Below are positions 1 to 9,887 of a stretch of DNA of 64,000 nt, piece by piece; positions within the stretch are counted from its first letter, which is position 1; the number at the start of each line of letters is the position of its first letter. The notes beneath the pieces were generated by a model, which saw nothing but the letters and a program-made list of their open reading frames with translations, made no database searches and had not been told where the DNA came from. A program made the translations under genes and the position numbers. Where the stretch lies: the NCBI GenBank assembly GCA_903862935.1, contig CAIOZY010000001.1, positions 1 to 64,000 on the forward strand, given 5' to 3'. The stretch is from an uncultured Opitutaceae bacterium (GTDB taxonomy: Bacteria; Verrucomicrobiota; Verrucomicrobiia; Opitutales; Opitutaceae).

Positions 1-117
1 ATCAAAGAGTTGCTCTCCCACCGGAGGATGCGGTATCCGGGAAGAGTCAGGTGTAAGTGCATAGGGGACATGGTGGCGCTTCCAACGCCCCATGTCCCCA
101 ATCTTTGATCAAGAGCC
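1..117. repeat. 117-bp dispersed repeat, copy 1 (MITE/REP-like)
   Basis: Roughly 88% identical to positions 41402-41518. The ends are inverted (ATCAAAGA at the start, TCTTTGAT near the end). The inner part folds into a hairpin in which GGGGACATGG pairs with CCATGTCCCC, followed after one bulged base by GGCG/CGCC around a CTTCCAA loop. No coding capacity is seen. It abuts and truncates the reading frame of the downstream kinase. This copy starts at the window edge, so its left limit is uncertain. A small non-autonomous mobile repeat is the likeliest explanation. Confidence 0.7.
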
Positions 118-225
118 CAGTTTAGCCGGATCGAGGAGCGCAGCCGGTTCCTTGCCGACAACGTCGCCCCGAGCCTGGCCGTTCAGGCAAACATTGCCCG
201 CGACATCACACTGATTCGCGGCAAT

Positions 226-3060
226 GTGGGAAACCACCTCCGCACGAGCGACCCGACGATCCAGGCGCGGTACCTCAGGGACTTTGCCTTCGCGAAGCAC
301 CAGCTCAACGACGGCCTCGGAAAATACGAGCGGGACCTGCTCGCCGAGGACCTCGACCGGCAGCTGTTCAAAGCCTTCTCCGACGCGGCGCAGGAGTGGC
401 TGAAGGAGGCGGACAACGTCCTGGACCTGTCCGCGTCGGGGCACCGGGACCTGGCCACGGTGCGCTTCCGCGACTCCCTGGATCCCCTGACGAGCCGGGT
501 CCTCGAAACCCTGGGGAGGTGGATCGACTATAACCAGGATCTGGCCAACCGGAGCCGGGAGGCGGCGGTCACGGCGATCGACAACTCGCGCAAGGAACTC
601 GTGGCGACGATCACCGGGATGCTCATCGCCGTAACCTGGCTGGGGATCCTTCTTTTCCGCCAGACGATCCCGCCCCTGTGGGGCCTGCGCGCCGCAGTCG
701 AGTCAATCGCAAAGGGGGACTACGTGCGGACGGTGCCGCATACGGAAGCTAACGACGAGACCGGGTACCTCGCCCGTTCGATCGAGGTGCTGAAGCGGAC
801 GGCGGGAGCATCGGACGCCCAGACCCGGGAGATCGAGCGGCAGCGCAATGAACTGGCCGGCGCCGAGAGCTGGTTCCGACAGATCCTCAACTCCGAACCC
901 GACGGGCTGATCGTCACCGATGAGGCTGGCGCCATCGTCTATGCGAACCGCCAGGCCGAGCAGATCTTCGGCTACGGGCCGGGAGAGTTGAAGGGCCTGG
1001 AACCCGAGGCGCTGCTCCCCGGCTCCATGCGCGACGACCACAAGGCCAAGCGCGAACGCCACCTCGCGGAGACGCGCGGCAAGGACGGCACGCCGACTGT
1101 TTACGTGAGCGGCGACGGGGTGAGAAAAGACGGTCGCAGGATCCCGCTCGACTCGGCCATCTCCCGCATGAAGGAGATCCCGGGCAGGCCCGGTAGCATC
1201 TGTGTCTCGCTCCGGGACATAAGCCAGCGCCAGGCAATGGAGCGACGGCTCCGCATTGAGGAAGAGCGCATGAGGCTCATTCTCGAGTCGAGCTTCGACG
1301 GCATCTACGGGGTCGATGACGAGGGAAGGTTCACCTTCATGAACCCGGCGGGCCTGCGCATCCTCGGCTACGACCGCTTCGAGGAGCTGCAGGGCAAGGA
1401 GAGCCACGGGCTCATTCACCACCATCGGCGGGATGGCTCTGTCTTCCCCGCCCGCGAGTGCCCGCTCTACCACGCCCGGAGCGAGAACAAGGCGATCCGC
1501 GCCGACGACGAGATCTTCTGGAGGAAGGACGGCTCTCCGGTCGAGGTCTCGTATTCGACAGCCCCCATGGGACGGGAGGGGACGCGGATGGGGTCGGTGG
1601 TCTGCTTCTCCGACGCGACCGAGCGCAAGCGCGCGGAAAAGCAGCTGCAGTTCAACCGGCTTGTCGTTGAGAACGCCGGGCCGATGGTCTGGATCCGGCC
1701 GGACAACGGGCTAGTCGTGTATGCCAACAAGGCCGCGCTTGGCTACCTCGGCTACACCGACCAGGAATTTCTCGCCCTGCGGGTGTCGGACTGGGACCCG
1801 GACTACAAGCTCGAGGACCTTCAGCCGCTGTACGACCAGCTGAAGGCCAGCGGCAGCATGGTCACTTTCGAGCGTCCCCACCGCCACAAGGATGGCCGGA
1901 TTCTCAATGTGGAGGTCACCGCCTACGCGCTCGAGTCCGGCGGGATGCAGATGCTGATCTCCACGGTGGTCGACATCACCGAGCGCAAACGGGCCGAGGC
2001 GGCCCTGGCAACCCAGCGGGAGTTCCTCAAGCGGATCCTGGACACCTCCCCCGTGGGGATCGCGATCTCGGTCAACGGAGTGATCCGCTTCGCCAATCCG
2101 CGCCACGGAGAGATTGCGAGAATGCAGCCCGGAACGCGGGCTGAAAGCGCCTACGTAAATCCGGAGGATAGGCGGGCCATCGTTGCTGCCATGGAGCGAG
2201 AGGGCGTGGTTCGGGACATCGAGACCAGGATGTACGCGCCGGACGGGCAGATCCGGGACGTCCTCGTGACGTTCATGAACACCGACTTCGAGGGCGAGCC
2301 CGGCCTCGCGGGGTGGCTGACGGACATCACCAAACTGAAGCAGGCCGAGGCAGAGATCCTCAAGGCAAAGCAGATCGCCGAGGAGGCGACCAAGGCCAAG
2401 AGCGACTTTCTTGCCAACATGAGCCAAGAGCGACTTTCTTGCCAACATGAGCCACGAGATCCGCACCCCGATGAACGCCATCATCGGGATGAGCCACCTC
2501 GCGCTCCAGACCGACCTCAACACCCGCCAGCGCAACTACGTCGAGAAGGTCCACCGCTCGGCCGAGCACCTGATGGGGATCATCAACGACATCCTCGATT
2601 TCTCCAAGATCGAGGCCGGCAAGATGACCGTCGAGCGGACCGAGTTCCGGCTGGAGGATGTCCTGGACAACCTCGCCAACCTTCTTGGAACCAAGGCCGA
2701 GGACAAGGGGCTGGAGCTGCTGTTCAAGGTCGCCCCGGGGCTCCCGCACGCCCTGGTTGGCGACCCCCTGCGCCTGGGCCAGATCCTGATCAACCTGGCG
2801 ACGAACGCGGTCAAGTTCACGAGCTCGGGCGAGATCGTCCTCGGGGTGGAGCCGGTGGCCCTGAGCGGCGACCAGATCGAGATGCACTTCTGGGTTCGGG
2901 ACACCGGGATCGGGATGACCCCCGAGCAGCTCGCGCGCCTGTTCCAGTCCTTCAGCCAGGCGGACACCTCGACGACCCGCAAGTACGGAGGCACGGGACT
3001 CGGGCTTGCGATCTCGAAAAAGCTGGTCGAGCTGATGGACGGCAGGATCTGGGCGGATAG
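226..3060 (+). CDS. Hybrid sensor histidine kinase, sensory half (5'-truncated, frameshifted)
   Basis: Membrane sensor of a two-component phosphorelay. The frame is already open from position 121, just after the 117-bp repeat, so the first membrane segment has been lost. The GTG at 226 is only the first usable start. In order, the protein shows a helical periplasmic region like 4HB_MCP (residues 1-125), one membrane helix (about 129-146), a HAMP linker (about 147-200) and four PAS-type modules (about 218-335, 350-470, 475-590, 600-710). At residue 733 a 28-bp tandem duplication shifts the frame, so the last 210 residues are out of frame and meaningless. The true continuation (HisKA onward) is the next CDS. 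Either this is a pseudogene or the duplication is an assembly error. Confidence 0.75.
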   Translation: MGNHLRTSDPTIQARYLRDFAFAKHQLNDGLGKYERDLLAEDLDRQLFKAFSDAAQEWLKEADNVLDLSASGHRDLATVRFRDSLDPLTSRVLETLGRWIDYNQDLANRSREAAVTAIDNSRKELVATITGMLIAVTWLGILLFRQTIPPLWGLRAAVESIAKGDYVRTVPHTEANDETGYLARSIEVLKRTAGASDAQTREIERQRNELAGAESWFRQILNSEPDGLIVTDEAGAIVYANRQAEQIFGYGPGELKGLEPEALLPGSMRDDHKAKRERHLAETRGKDGTPTVYVSGDGVRKDGRRIPLDSAISRMKEIPGRPGSICVSLRDISQRQAMERRLRIEEERMRLILESSFDGIYGVDDEGRFTFMNPAGLRILGYDRFEELQGKESHGLIHHHRRDGSVFPARECPLYHARSENKAIRADDEIFWRKDGSPVEVSYSTAPMGREGTRMGSVVCFSDATERKRAEKQLQFNRLVVENAGPMVWIRPDNGLVVYANKAALGYLGYTDQEFLALRVSDWDPDYKLEDLQPLYDQLKASGSMVTFERPHRHKDGRILNVEVTAYALESGGMQMLISTVVDITERKRAEAALATQREFLKRILDTSPVGIAISVNGVIRFANPRHGEIARMQPGTRAESAYVNPEDRRAIVAAMEREGVVRDIETRMYAPDGQIRDVLVTFMNTDFEGEPGLAGWLTDITKLKQAEAEILKAKQIAEEATKAKSDFLANMSQERLSCQHEPRDPHPDERHHRDEPPRAPDRPQHPPAQLRREGPPLGRAPDGDHQRHPRFLQDRGRQDDRRADRVPAGGCPGQPRQPSWNQGRGQGAGAAVQGRPGAPARPGWRPPAPGPDPDQPGDERGQVHELGRDRPRGGAGGPERRPDRDALLGSGHRDRDDPRAARAPVPVLQPGGHLDDPQVRRHGTRACDLEKAGRADGRQDLGG
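2396..2451 (+). repeat. 28-bp perfect tandem duplication that frameshifts the kinase
   Basis: The 28-base unit beginning CCAAGAGCGACTTTCTTGCC occurs twice back to back (2396-2423 and 2424-2451). Because 28 is not a multiple of three, the frame changes exactly before the SHEIRTP H-box. Removing one unit restores a continuous protein. Confidence 0.95.
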
Positions 3061-4639
3061 CGAGGCCGGGAAGGGCTCCACCTTCCACTTCCACGCCCGC
3101 TTCGGCGTGCCGGCCGAGGCCCAGCCGCGGCGAATGTTCTCCGCCGACCAGATGAAGGGGATCCGGATGCTGGTCGTCGACGACAACCAGGCCGTCCGGG
3201 AGATTCTCTCGGAAATCGCCACCAGTTTTGGCTTGTCCGTGGACACAGCCTCCGATGGCGACATCGCGCTGAACATGGTCAAGGAAGCGAAAGCCCAGTT
3301 GCACCCGTACCGGCTGACTCTCATGGACTGGAGGATGCCGAGGATGGACGGGGTGACCTGCGCCGAAAGGCTCCAAAAGGCAGAGGGCAAGGACGGCCCC
3401 GTAGTCATCATGGTGACGGCGTTTGGCCGGGAGGATGCCCAGGCCGCGGCCGAGCAGCGGGGCGTCAGGCTCGACCATGTCCTGACGAAGCCCGTGACCC
3501 CATCGACTCTCTTCGAGACCATCGGCGAGGCGATCGGCAAGGGGCGGGCCGTCGAGCTTGGCGCCAGGGAGCGGACGGGCGACTCGATCGCGAGCACCCG
3601 CCAGATCGAGGGAGCCCGGCTTCTCCTCGTCGAGGACAATGACTTGAACCAGGAGCTTGCTCTTGAGCTCCTGCGCGGGGCCGGGATCGAGGTGGCCCTA
3701 GCCAACAACGGCCAGGAGGCCTTGGATCTGCTGGCCCAGGGGGAGCGCTTCGACGGGGTTTTGATGGACTGCCAAATGCCGGTCATGGACGGCTACACGG
3801 CAACCCGGAGGATCCGCGAGAATCCCGCCTTGGCGTCGCTGCCGGTGATTGCGATGACGGCGAGTGCGATGGAGTCGGACAAGGAGCTCGTCCGAAATTC
3901 GGGCATGGACGACTACATCGGCAAGCCCCTCAACGTGAACCAGATGTTTGCGACCATAGCGCGATGGGTTAAGCCCTCGCGGCCCGGTGCGGCGGCCCAG
4001 CCGCGCGATCCGGAAAGCCCCAAGGCCCCGCTTCCGGCGGAGCTGCCCGGGATTGACACGGCGGCGGGGCTGGCCACAGCCGCCGGCAATGAGCAGTTGT
4101 ACCGCAAGCTCCTGGGGCGCTTCAGAGATGGGCAGGGGCGGTTCGCGGAACTTTTCCGCTCCGCCTGTTCCGATCCGGATCCTCGGGCGGCCGAGCGCAC
4201 GGCGCACACCCTCAAGGGCACTGCGGCGAGCATCGGGGCCAAGCGGCTGGCCGCAGCGGCAGCCGAGCTGGAGCGCGCCTGCGCCCAGCGCGGCGGCCCG
4301 CAGGCGATCGAGCCGGCGCTCGCGGCTGTCCTGGCGGAATTGGAGCCGGTCATCGGTGGGCTGGCCCAGCTGTGTTCCGAGAAGCCGCAGCCTTCTGCAG
4401 CGCCGGCGGCGATCGACCGGACCCGGGTCGAGGCCCTGCTCACCCAGCTCGATAAGCTCCTCTCCCAGGGGGACACCCGGGCGACCGAAGCCGCCGACAG
4501 CCTTTCCGCCGCGACCGCAGGAACTGCGCTGGCCGCGGCGGCGCGCCGGGTTGCCTCGTCGGTATCCAATTATGACTTCGAGGAGGCCTCAGGGCACCTG
4601 GCGTCCCTGCGGAAGCTGCTCGCCTCGAATCCCGCCTGA
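2447..4639 (+). CDS. Hybrid histidine kinase, catalytic half: HisKA-HATPase-REC-REC-Hpt
   Basis: Cytoplasmic kinase/phosphorelay half of the gene that begins upstream. It opens at the ATG of the H-box (SHEIRTPMN, phospho-acceptor His at residue 3). HisKA covers residues 1-70 and the HATPase about 103-222, with N-box [10 protein letters not shown]1 box DTGIGM and G2 box GGTGLGLA. Two receiver domains follow (about 240-365 with LMDWRMP, and 390-505 with [11 protein letters not shown] and the lysine of GKPL). A C-terminal Hpt domain (about 545-640) carries [12 protein letters not shown]. This layout suits a BarA/ArcB-type multistep phosphorelay. Alone it lacks a sensor. With one copy of the upstream 28-bp duplication removed, it joins the PAS modules in frame. 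Confidence 0.85.
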   Translation: MSHEIRTPMNAIIGMSHLALQTDLNTRQRNYVEKVHRSAEHLMGIINDILDFSKIEAGKMTVERTEFRLEDVLDNLANLLGTKAEDKGLELLFKVAPGLPHALVGDPLRLGQILINLATNAVKFTSSGEIVLGVEPVALSGDQIEMHFWVRDTGIGMTPEQLARLFQSFSQADTSTTRKYGGTGLGLAISKKLVELMDGRIWADSEAGKGSTFHFHARFGVPAEAQPRRMFSADQMKGIRMLVVDDNQAVREILSEIATSFGLSVDTASDGDIALNMVKEAKAQLHPYRLTLMDWRMPRMDGVTCAERLQKAEGKDGPVVIMVTAFGREDAQAAAEQRGVRLDHVLTKPVTPSTLFETIGEAIGKGRAVELGARERTGDSIASTRQIEGARLLLVEDNDLNQELALELLRGAGIEVALANNGQEALDLLAQGERFDGVLMDCQMPVMDGYTATRRIRENPALASLPVIAMTASAMESDKELVRNSGMDDYIGKPLNVNQMFATIARWVKPSRPGAAAQPRDPESPKAPLPAELPGIDTAAGLATAAGNEQLYRKLLGRFRDGQGRFAELFRSACSDPDPRAAERTAHTLKGTAASIGAKRLAAAAAELERACAQRGGPQAIEPALAAVLAELEPVIGGLAQLCSEKPQPSAAPAAIDRTRVEALLTQLDKLLSQGDTRATEAADSLSAATAGTALAAAARRVASSVSNYDFEEASGHLASLRKLLASNPA

Positions 4640-4701
4640 GCCGAACCGGCCAGTTCGCCACCGCCAAGAACGCCCCACGGTCCCGTTACCTCCCGAACCC
4701 C

Positions 4702-5823
4702 ATGAGCCTGAACCCGCATCCCACCCGCCCCTGCATCCTTCTGGTCGATGACACCCCGGCCAACATCGACATCCTTGTGGGGCTGTTGAAGGCCGACTAC
4801 GACCTGAAGGTCGCCAACCGCGGGGCGAAGGCCCTCAAGCTGTGCGAGGCGGCCGATCGGATCGACTTGGTGCTCCTGGACGTGATGATGCCCGAGATGG
4901 ACGGCTACGAGGTCTGCCAGAGGCTCCGGGCGGCCCCGGCGACCCACGATGTGCCGATCATCTTCCTGACCGCCAAGACCGAGGTCGACGACGTCGTCCG
5001 GGGCTTTGCGCTCGGGGGAAACGACTACGTCACCAAGCCCTTCCGGCCCCCGGAGCTTCTGGCCCGCGTGCGCACGCAGCTGACGATCCGCGCCCAGCAG
5101 CTCGAGATCGCCAAGAAAAACACCGAGCTGAAGGAGATGCTCCACATCGTCTGCCACGACGTCGCCAACCAGTTCGCCGTGGCGAGCCTCGCGCTGGAGA
5201 TCGTGGTCAAGCACCCCGACAAGGACATCAACCGCTACATCCCGCGTGTGGCGGCCGCGGTAAAGAACGGCATCGGCCTCACCAACCTTGTCCGCGAGAT
5301 GCGCCGGGCCGAGGACAAGGCGATCGCCCTCAAGCCGGTCCCACTGCGCCCGGCCCTGGCCGAGGCGGTTATGCTCATGGAGGACCGCAGCCAGGCCAAG
5401 CAGCTCACGGTCCGTCTGGAGGCCTCGGAGGTCAGCGTCGCGGCGGAACCCAGTTCCCTGATCAATTCGGTCTTCGGCAACGTCCTGAGCAACGCGATCA
5501 AGTTCTCGCAACCGGGCGGGCAGATCGACATCACTACCCGCCTCGAGGGCGGCACGGTCTGCGTGGGGATCCGGGATCACGGGATCGGCATGCCTCCGGA
5601 GGTCCTCGAGAACCTCTTCGACGTGATGCGAAGCGCCAGCCGCACGGGCACGGCCGGGGAGCGGGGCACGGGTTTTGGGATGCCTCTCATGCGGAAATTC
5701 GTCACCCAGTTCGGCGGCTCGGTGGAGGTCGTGACCCGTGACGTGGCCTCGAGCCCCCAGGATCACGGCACCGAGTTTCGGATCAGCCTGAGGGTGGTCG
5801 ACGAGAAGGCCGCTGCGGGTTAG
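4702..5823 (+). CDS. Response regulator receiver/histidine kinase hybrid
   Basis: 373 residues. An N-terminal receiver domain (residues 10-125) has the acidic cluster VDD, the phospho-acceptor Asp in LLDVMMPEMDG and the conserved Lys in VTKPF. It is followed by a dimerisation-like helix with His-Asp (IVCHDVANQ) and a GHKL ATPase (about 250-365; N box NVLSNAIKFS, DHGIGM, GTGFGMPL). Receiver-first kinases of this type usually act downstream of a phosphorelay. It starts about 60 bp after the hybrid kinase on the same strand, which suggests partnership with it. No DNA-binding domain is present, so any output is phosphotransfer. Confidence 0.85.
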   Translation: MSLNPHPTRPCILLVDDTPANIDILVGLLKADYDLKVANRGAKALKLCEAADRIDLVLLDVMMPEMDGYEVCQRLRAAPATHDVPIIFLTAKTEVDDVVRGFALGGNDYVTKPFRPPELLARVRTQLTIRAQQLEIAKKNTELKEMLHIVCHDVANQFAVASLALEIVVKHPDKDINRYIPRVAAAVKNGIGLTNLVREMRRAEDKAIALKPVPLRPALAEAVMLMEDRSQAKQLTVRLEASEVSVAAEPSSLINSVFGNVLSNAIKFSQPGGQIDITTRLEGGTVCVGIRDHGIGMPPEVLENLFDVMRSASRTGTAGERGTGFGMPLMRKFVTQFGGSVEVVTRDVASSPQDHGTEFRISLRVVDEKAAAG

Positions 5824-5917
5824 CCGCGGGGGTGGGGGAGCACGGGGCTTGACGGCCGGGGTTTTTCCGGGCCTGTTTCCCCGCGGTCCAGCCCCGAACC
5901 CCAGATTTGCCCCAGCG

Positions 5918-6445
5918 ATGAAGACCCTGCCCCTCCTTGTCCTTGCGCTTGCGGTTGTGCCCGCGGCCCACGCGGAAAGTCGCGAGAAACTCAAAGCGGA
6001 GCTCGCCCAGACCGAGCGCGCATTCTGCGCGCTTGCAGCCCGCTCCGGGATCGCCGAGGCGTTCCTGGCGAACATGGCCCCGGAGTGCTTCCTGCCGGAG
6101 CGCCTGGGCCTCACGCGCGCCGAATTCGCCGCGCGGGTCGCGGCCTCCCGGGCCCGCTCCGGACAGAAAGAGGGGCCCAACCCGGCGTTCCAGCTGACGT
6201 GGGAACCCCTCCAGGTCGACGTCTCCGCGGACGGAACCCTGGGCTACACCTGGGGCCGTTACGAGGCGACCGAGCGGGCGCCCGACGGCAAGACGACCGC
6301 AACCCCCGGGATCTTTGTCACGATCTGGAAGAGGCAGCCGGACGGCTCCTGGAAGTTTGTCTACGACGGGGCCCCGCAGATTCCATCCGATTCCGGGGAG
6401 CTTCGCAAGTTCCTGTCGCGAAGCGACCTGCCCCACCAGCCCTAG
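5918..6445 (+). CDS. Secreted DUF4440/SnoaL-like hypothetical protein
   Basis: 175 residues. The ATG at 5918 is chosen over an upstream in-frame start because it begins a clear Sec signal peptide (MKTLPLLVLALAVVPAAHA). The mature part ends in WKRQPDGSWKFVYDGAPQIP, typical of NTF2-fold DUF4440 proteins (TxWxRxxDGxWKxxxD). No catalytic residues can be assigned. It is likely a small periplasmic ligand-binding or enzyme-like protein. It stands alone between the kinase genes and the sigma-factor locus. Confidence 0.65.
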   Translation: MKTLPLLVLALAVVPAAHAESREKLKAELAQTERAFCALAARSGIAEAFLANMAPECFLPERLGLTRAEFAARVAASRARSGQKEGPNPAFQLTWEPLQVDVSADGTLGYTWGRYEATERAPDGKTTATPGIFVTIWKRQPDGSWKFVYDGAPQIPSDSGELRKFLSRSDLPHQP

Positions 6446-6568
6446 GGCTGGGCGCACGGCCCCTCCGAAACTTGGGGCCGCGGTTCGACGGATTTGTTTA
6501 GTTGGTTTAGGCTCCTGGGGTGTTTAACCTGCGGGTACACCGCAGTCCGGTGACCCCGCCCCTTTACC

Positions 6569-7111
6569 GTGCCGCCCCAGGATCCAGAACAGGCCCGTTG
6601 GTTCGCCGAGGAGGTGCTGCCTCACGAGTCCCTGCTGCGGGCATGGCTCGGCCGGCGCTTCCCGTCGCTGTCCGACGGGGATGACATCGTGCAGGAGGCC
6701 TACGCGCGGCTCATCCGGGCGCGCGAGACCGGTCCGGTCGCCTGCGTCAGGGCCTTTCTTTTCGTGACCTCGCGCAACCTCGCACTCAACCGCCTTCGGC
6801 ACCGGCGGGTGGAGCGCCCCGAGGGTGCGGAGGAACTCGACCCGCAGGCGGTCCCGGACGAGGCGATCGACGTCCCGGAGGCCGTGGCCCACGCCGAGGA
6901 CTTCCGGGTCCTCTTGGACGCCATCCGGTCCCTTCCGGACCGGTGCCGCCAGGTCATGACCCTGCGCAAGATCTACGGGCTTTCCCAGGAGGAGGTCGCC
7001 GCCCGGCTCGGGATCTCGGTCCACACGGTCGAGGCCCAGGGAGGGATCGGGCTGCGCAAGTGCATCGAATACTTCCGCCGCAAAGGCTACCCCATTTCCC
7101 CGCGACCATGA
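6569..7111 (+). CDS. ECF-type RNA polymerase sigma factor
   Basis: 180 residues from a GTG start. Sigma region 2 lies at about 20-85 (with SDGDDIVQEAYARLIRA, the DDxVQE core-binding signature). Region 4 lies at about 115-170 with the helix-turn-helix LSQEEVAARLGISVHTVEA. It overlaps the fecR-type gene by 4 bp (ATGA), so the two are translationally coupled, the standard arrangement for FecI/FecR cell-surface signalling. It would direct transcription of its own locus on release by FecR. Confidence 0.9.
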   Translation: MPPQDPEQARWFAEEVLPHESLLRAWLGRRFPSLSDGDDIVQEAYARLIRARETGPVACVRAFLFVTSRNLALNRLRHRRVERPEGAEELDPQAVPDEAIDVPEAVAHAEDFRVLLDAIRSLPDRCRQVMTLRKIYGLSQEEVAARLGISVHTVEAQGGIGLRKCIEYFRRKGYPISPRP

Positions 7112-8154
7112 AAGACAGCCGCAAGCCAACCCCCGCCGAAGAGACGATTGCGCAGGAGGCCGCCCAGTGGGTCCTGCGCCAGGACCGCGGACTGTCCGCC
7201 GAGGAGCAGGACGGCCTCTCCCAGTGGCTCGCCGCGGACCCGCGCCACCGGGCCGCGCTGGCCGGCCACCGCTGGGGCTGGGAGGAATTGGACCGCCTCG
7301 CCGGGATCCAGACGAGCGTCCACGCCGTGCCAGACCCGGATCTGCTCGCGCCCCCGCAGCGGTGGCTCGCCCCGGTCCTGGGCCGGTTTGGGCTCTGGGC
7401 GGCCCTGCCGCTGGCCGCGGCGCTGGCCGTGGGCCTGGCCTTCTGGCGGGGTGGGGCGCCCGCCGCCGCGCCGGCGCGGGTTGAAACCCTCTCGGCCCCC
7501 CTGGCCGGCCCGATCCCACAGCACATCCTCGAGGACGGCTCCGTCGTCGAGTTGAACCGGGGCGCCCAGCTTGCGGTTGAATATTCGCCGCGCGAGCGCC
7601 GCGTCCGGCTCGAGCGCGGGGAGGCGCATTTTCAGGTCGCCAAGAACCGAGAGCGGCCCTTCGTAGTCCGGGCCGGCGGCGTCGCTGTGAGGGCGGTGGG
7701 CACGGCCTTTGACGTGCGCCTTGCCGACCGGTCGGTCGATGTCCTGGTCTCCGAGGGCCGGGTCCGCGTGGACCACGCGGCCGGTCCCCGCCCGGGCGTG
7801 CGCGTGCCGGCGCTCGACGCGGGGCAGCGGGCGGTCCTCGAGTGGGACAAGCCGGGGACCCCGGCCGAGGTGACGACCCTCACCGACTCCCAGGTGGAGG
7901 AGCGGCTTGCCTGGAGGCCGAGGCTATTGGACTTCACCGACGCGCCGCTCGGGCAGATCGCCCGCGAGTTCAATCGGCACAACACGGTGCGCCTTGTGAT
8001 CGGCGACCCGGAGTTGGCCGGCGTGCGCCTGAGCGTGTCCTTCCGCTCGGACAACGCCGAGGGCTTCGTGAGACTCCTGCAGTCGGACTTCGCCGTACGG
8101 GCAACCCGCAGGGGGGACTTCGAACTCGTCCTCAGCCACGAAAAATCCCCTTAG
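7108..8154 (+). CDS. FecR-family anti-sigma regulator
   Basis: 348 residues. The start is fixed by the ATGA overlap with the sigma-factor gene. An N-terminal cytoplasmic DUF4880-like segment (QWVLRQDRGLSAEEQDGLSQWLAADPRHRAA is the signature, residues 20-50) precedes one membrane helix (about 92-113), a periplasmic FecR domain (about 135-230) and a C-terminal DUF4974-like domain (about 265-345). It should bind the ECF sigma factor at the membrane and receive a signal in the periplasm from an STN domain. The next gene supplies such an STN domain but no receptor barrel. Confidence 0.9.
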   Translation: MKDSRKPTPAEETIAQEAAQWVLRQDRGLSAEEQDGLSQWLAADPRHRAALAGHRWGWEELDRLAGIQTSVHAVPDPDLLAPPQRWLAPVLGRFGLWAALPLAAALAVGLAFWRGGAPAAAPARVETLSAPLAGPIPQHILEDGSVVELNRGAQLAVEYSPRERRVRLERGEAHFQVAKNRERPFVVRAGGVAVRAVGTAFDVRLADRSVDVLVSEGRVRVDHAAGPRPGVRVPALDAGQRAVLEWDKPGTPAEVTTLTDSQVEERLAWRPRLLDFTDAPLGQIAREFNRHNTVRLVIGDPELAGVRLSVSFRSDNAEGFVRLLQSDFAVRATRRGDFELVLSHEKSP

Positions 8155-8206
8155 CGGAAGACCCCGCGCCGCGGGTTGAATAGACGAACCGGAACGAGAC
8201 ACCCCA

Positions 8207-9172
8207 ATGAGGACCCCATCACAGGCCAGGCTCAGACGCATCCTCGGATGCGTCGCCGGCCTTGCCCTCGCGGCCGCCCCGGTCCGGGGCGTAGAGGCCC
8301 CGTGCCGCTTCGACGTGCCCGCCGCGGAGGCGCCCGTGACGCTCAAGCAGTTTGCGGCGCAGTCGGGCCGGCAGATCCTGTTCGCGCCCGGGGCACTCGC
8401 CGGGTCGAAGACGAACGCCGTCCGAGGCGAGCACACACCGCGAGAGGCCCTGACGCTCATGCTTGAGGGAACGGGCCTTGTGGCGCGTGTCGACCCGGAG
8501 ACGGGGGCGGTCGCCGTGCGCCTCGAGCGCGCGGCAGCCCCTGCGGCCGCGAGCCCGGCAGCCCCGGCTCCGCCCGGACGGGCCGGCCGCGCGCCGGAAG
8601 TCGTCCAGATGCCCGCTGTCGAGGTCGCCGAGTCCCGGCTCGCCTCCGAGCCGGAGCAAGGGGTCGACCGTTCGGTGATTCACCTGGGCGGCGCCCGGCT
8701 CACCGTCCGCAGGTTCCAGACCCTTCCTGAACTCAAGGGAAGATCCTACGTCCTGCTGCCTCTGCGCCGGTCGAACCTGGGAACGGCCCAGTTTCAGGAG
8801 TACGCCGACCTGACCGCCAGGGAACTCGGCGCCCGCGGCATGCAGCAGCACGCAACCGCGGATGCGGGGGCGACCGATTACCTGATCACCTTGGACTATG
8901 CGGTCGGCGAGCCGTCGGTTGGCCTCGGCGCGACCGGAGGTCCGGGCGGCGGCACCCATCCGGTCGATGACCGCTACCCGCACTACGTGGACCTCAAGAT
9001 CTACAACGGCCACGTCCAGGAAAAGGGGGATTGGACCCTCAAGTACGAGTGCCGGGTCGAGGGCTACGGCTACGCCAAGGACCTGTCGATCATCGTGCCG
9101 CGGGGGCTGCGGGTGATCCTCATGGAGAGGCCGTCCTCGTCGAGCTTCCCCCTAGGTCCCAGGGACGAATGA
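8207..9172 (+). CDS. Secreted STN-domain protein without TonB barrel
   Basis: 321 residues. The signal peptide (1-29) is followed by an STN domain (about 33-105; CRFDVPAAEAPVTLKQFAAQ and APGALAG motifs), an Ala/Pro-rich linker (about 108-140) and a C-terminal domain (about 155-310). In the usual locus this position holds a TonB-dependent receptor whose STN domain contacts FecR. Here the protein is far too short for a beta-barrel. Instead its C-terminal domain resembles the whole of the next gene product (both have LKGRSYVL/FKGKTYVL, a G(A/T)TDY motif and RYP followed by GHV). A periplasmic or outer-membrane-associated signalling role is inferred. Confidence 0.75.
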   Translation: MRTPSQARLRRILGCVAGLALAAAPVRGVEAPCRFDVPAAEAPVTLKQFAAQSGRQILFAPGALAGSKTNAVRGEHTPREALTLMLEGTGLVARVDPETGAVAVRLERAAAPAAASPAAPAPPGRAGRAPEVVQMPAVEVAESRLASEPEQGVDRSVIHLGGARLTVRRFQTLPELKGRSYVLLPLRRSNLGTAQFQEYADLTARELGARGMQQHATADAGATDYLITLDYAVGEPSVGLGATGGPGGGTHPVDDRYPHYVDLKIYNGHVQEKGDWTLKYECRVEGYGYAKDLSIIVPRGLRVILMERPSSSSFPLGPRDE

Positions 9173-9231
9173 GCCCGGGCCCCTCTCTTTTCAACCCACG
9201 ATTGCGAACCCTTATCCCACAACGACCCACC

Positions 9232-9810
9232 ATGAAGACGCTCACCACCCTGATCCTTGCCGCGATTGCCTCGGCGTCCGCTCTTGCCAGCCCCGACACG
9301 GTCGTCCACCGCCGCGGCAACTGGCGCACCGCGGTCGAACTGCGCGCCCAGCCCGAGTTCAAGGGAAAGACTTATGTGCTCATGCCGACCCGCAAGGACT
9401 ACGCGGGGACGCGGGAGTTCCGGGGCTACGCCCAGCTGGTCGCCTCGCGGCTCGAGGCCTACGGGCTGGAGTACCGGCCGGCCTCGGAGCTCGGGACGAC
9501 CGACTACGTTTTCGCCTTGGACTATCTCGTGGCCGACCCGTATCTCGTTGACTACGGCATCACTCCGAAGGACGGGGGCTTCTATGAGAACCGCTACCCG
9601 CAGTTCGTGAATCTCTTCGTCTACGCCGGGCACGTCTCGGCAAAAGGGGAGTGGGCCCTGCTGTGCAAGCTGAGCGCGGAGCGCACGGGATATTTCTCGG
9701 ACACCGAAAAGTGCGTCCCGGCCGGGCTTGAGGCGATCTTCGCCGACTTCCCCGGAGGCCAGGTCGCACCCGACACGAACACCGAGGCGGCCCGCGTTCG
9801 GACCTGGTAG
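9232..9810 (+). CDS. Secreted paralogue of the STN protein C-terminal domain
   Basis: 192 residues with a Sec signal peptide (about 1-19, ending ASA). It aligns along most of its length with the C-terminal domain of the preceding STN protein (shared motifs FKGKTYVLMP, TTDYVFALDYLV, RYPQFVN, YAGHVSAKGEW). It lacks the STN domain. It lies 59 bp downstream on the same strand and is probably in the same signalling operon. No known enzymatic family was recognised. Two related secreted domains could be ligand sensors or partners for the FecR switch. Confidence 0.7.
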   Translation: MKTLTTLILAAIASASALASPDTVVHRRGNWRTAVELRAQPEFKGKTYVLMPTRKDYAGTREFRGYAQLVASRLEAYGLEYRPASELGTTDYVFALDYLVADPYLVDYGITPKDGGFYENRYPQFVNLFVYAGHVSAKGEWALLCKLSAERTGYFSDTEKCVPAGLEAIFADFPGGQVAPDTNTEAARVRTW

Positions 9811-9887
9811 GCTGCGGGGCGGCGCGGGCAATGGATTGAGGCGCCCGCCCGCCGCAGGCCAATGGGACTTGGCAGGAGGCCCAAAAG

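Noticed and set aside
2360-3786. Long minus-strand frames across the kinase
   Set aside because: Low-complexity Arg/Val-rich translations in complement of clear HisKA, HATPase and receiver domains.
4570-6180. 536-codon minus-strand frame across the receiver/kinase gene
   Set aside because: Shadow of a real gene; no start context or motif.
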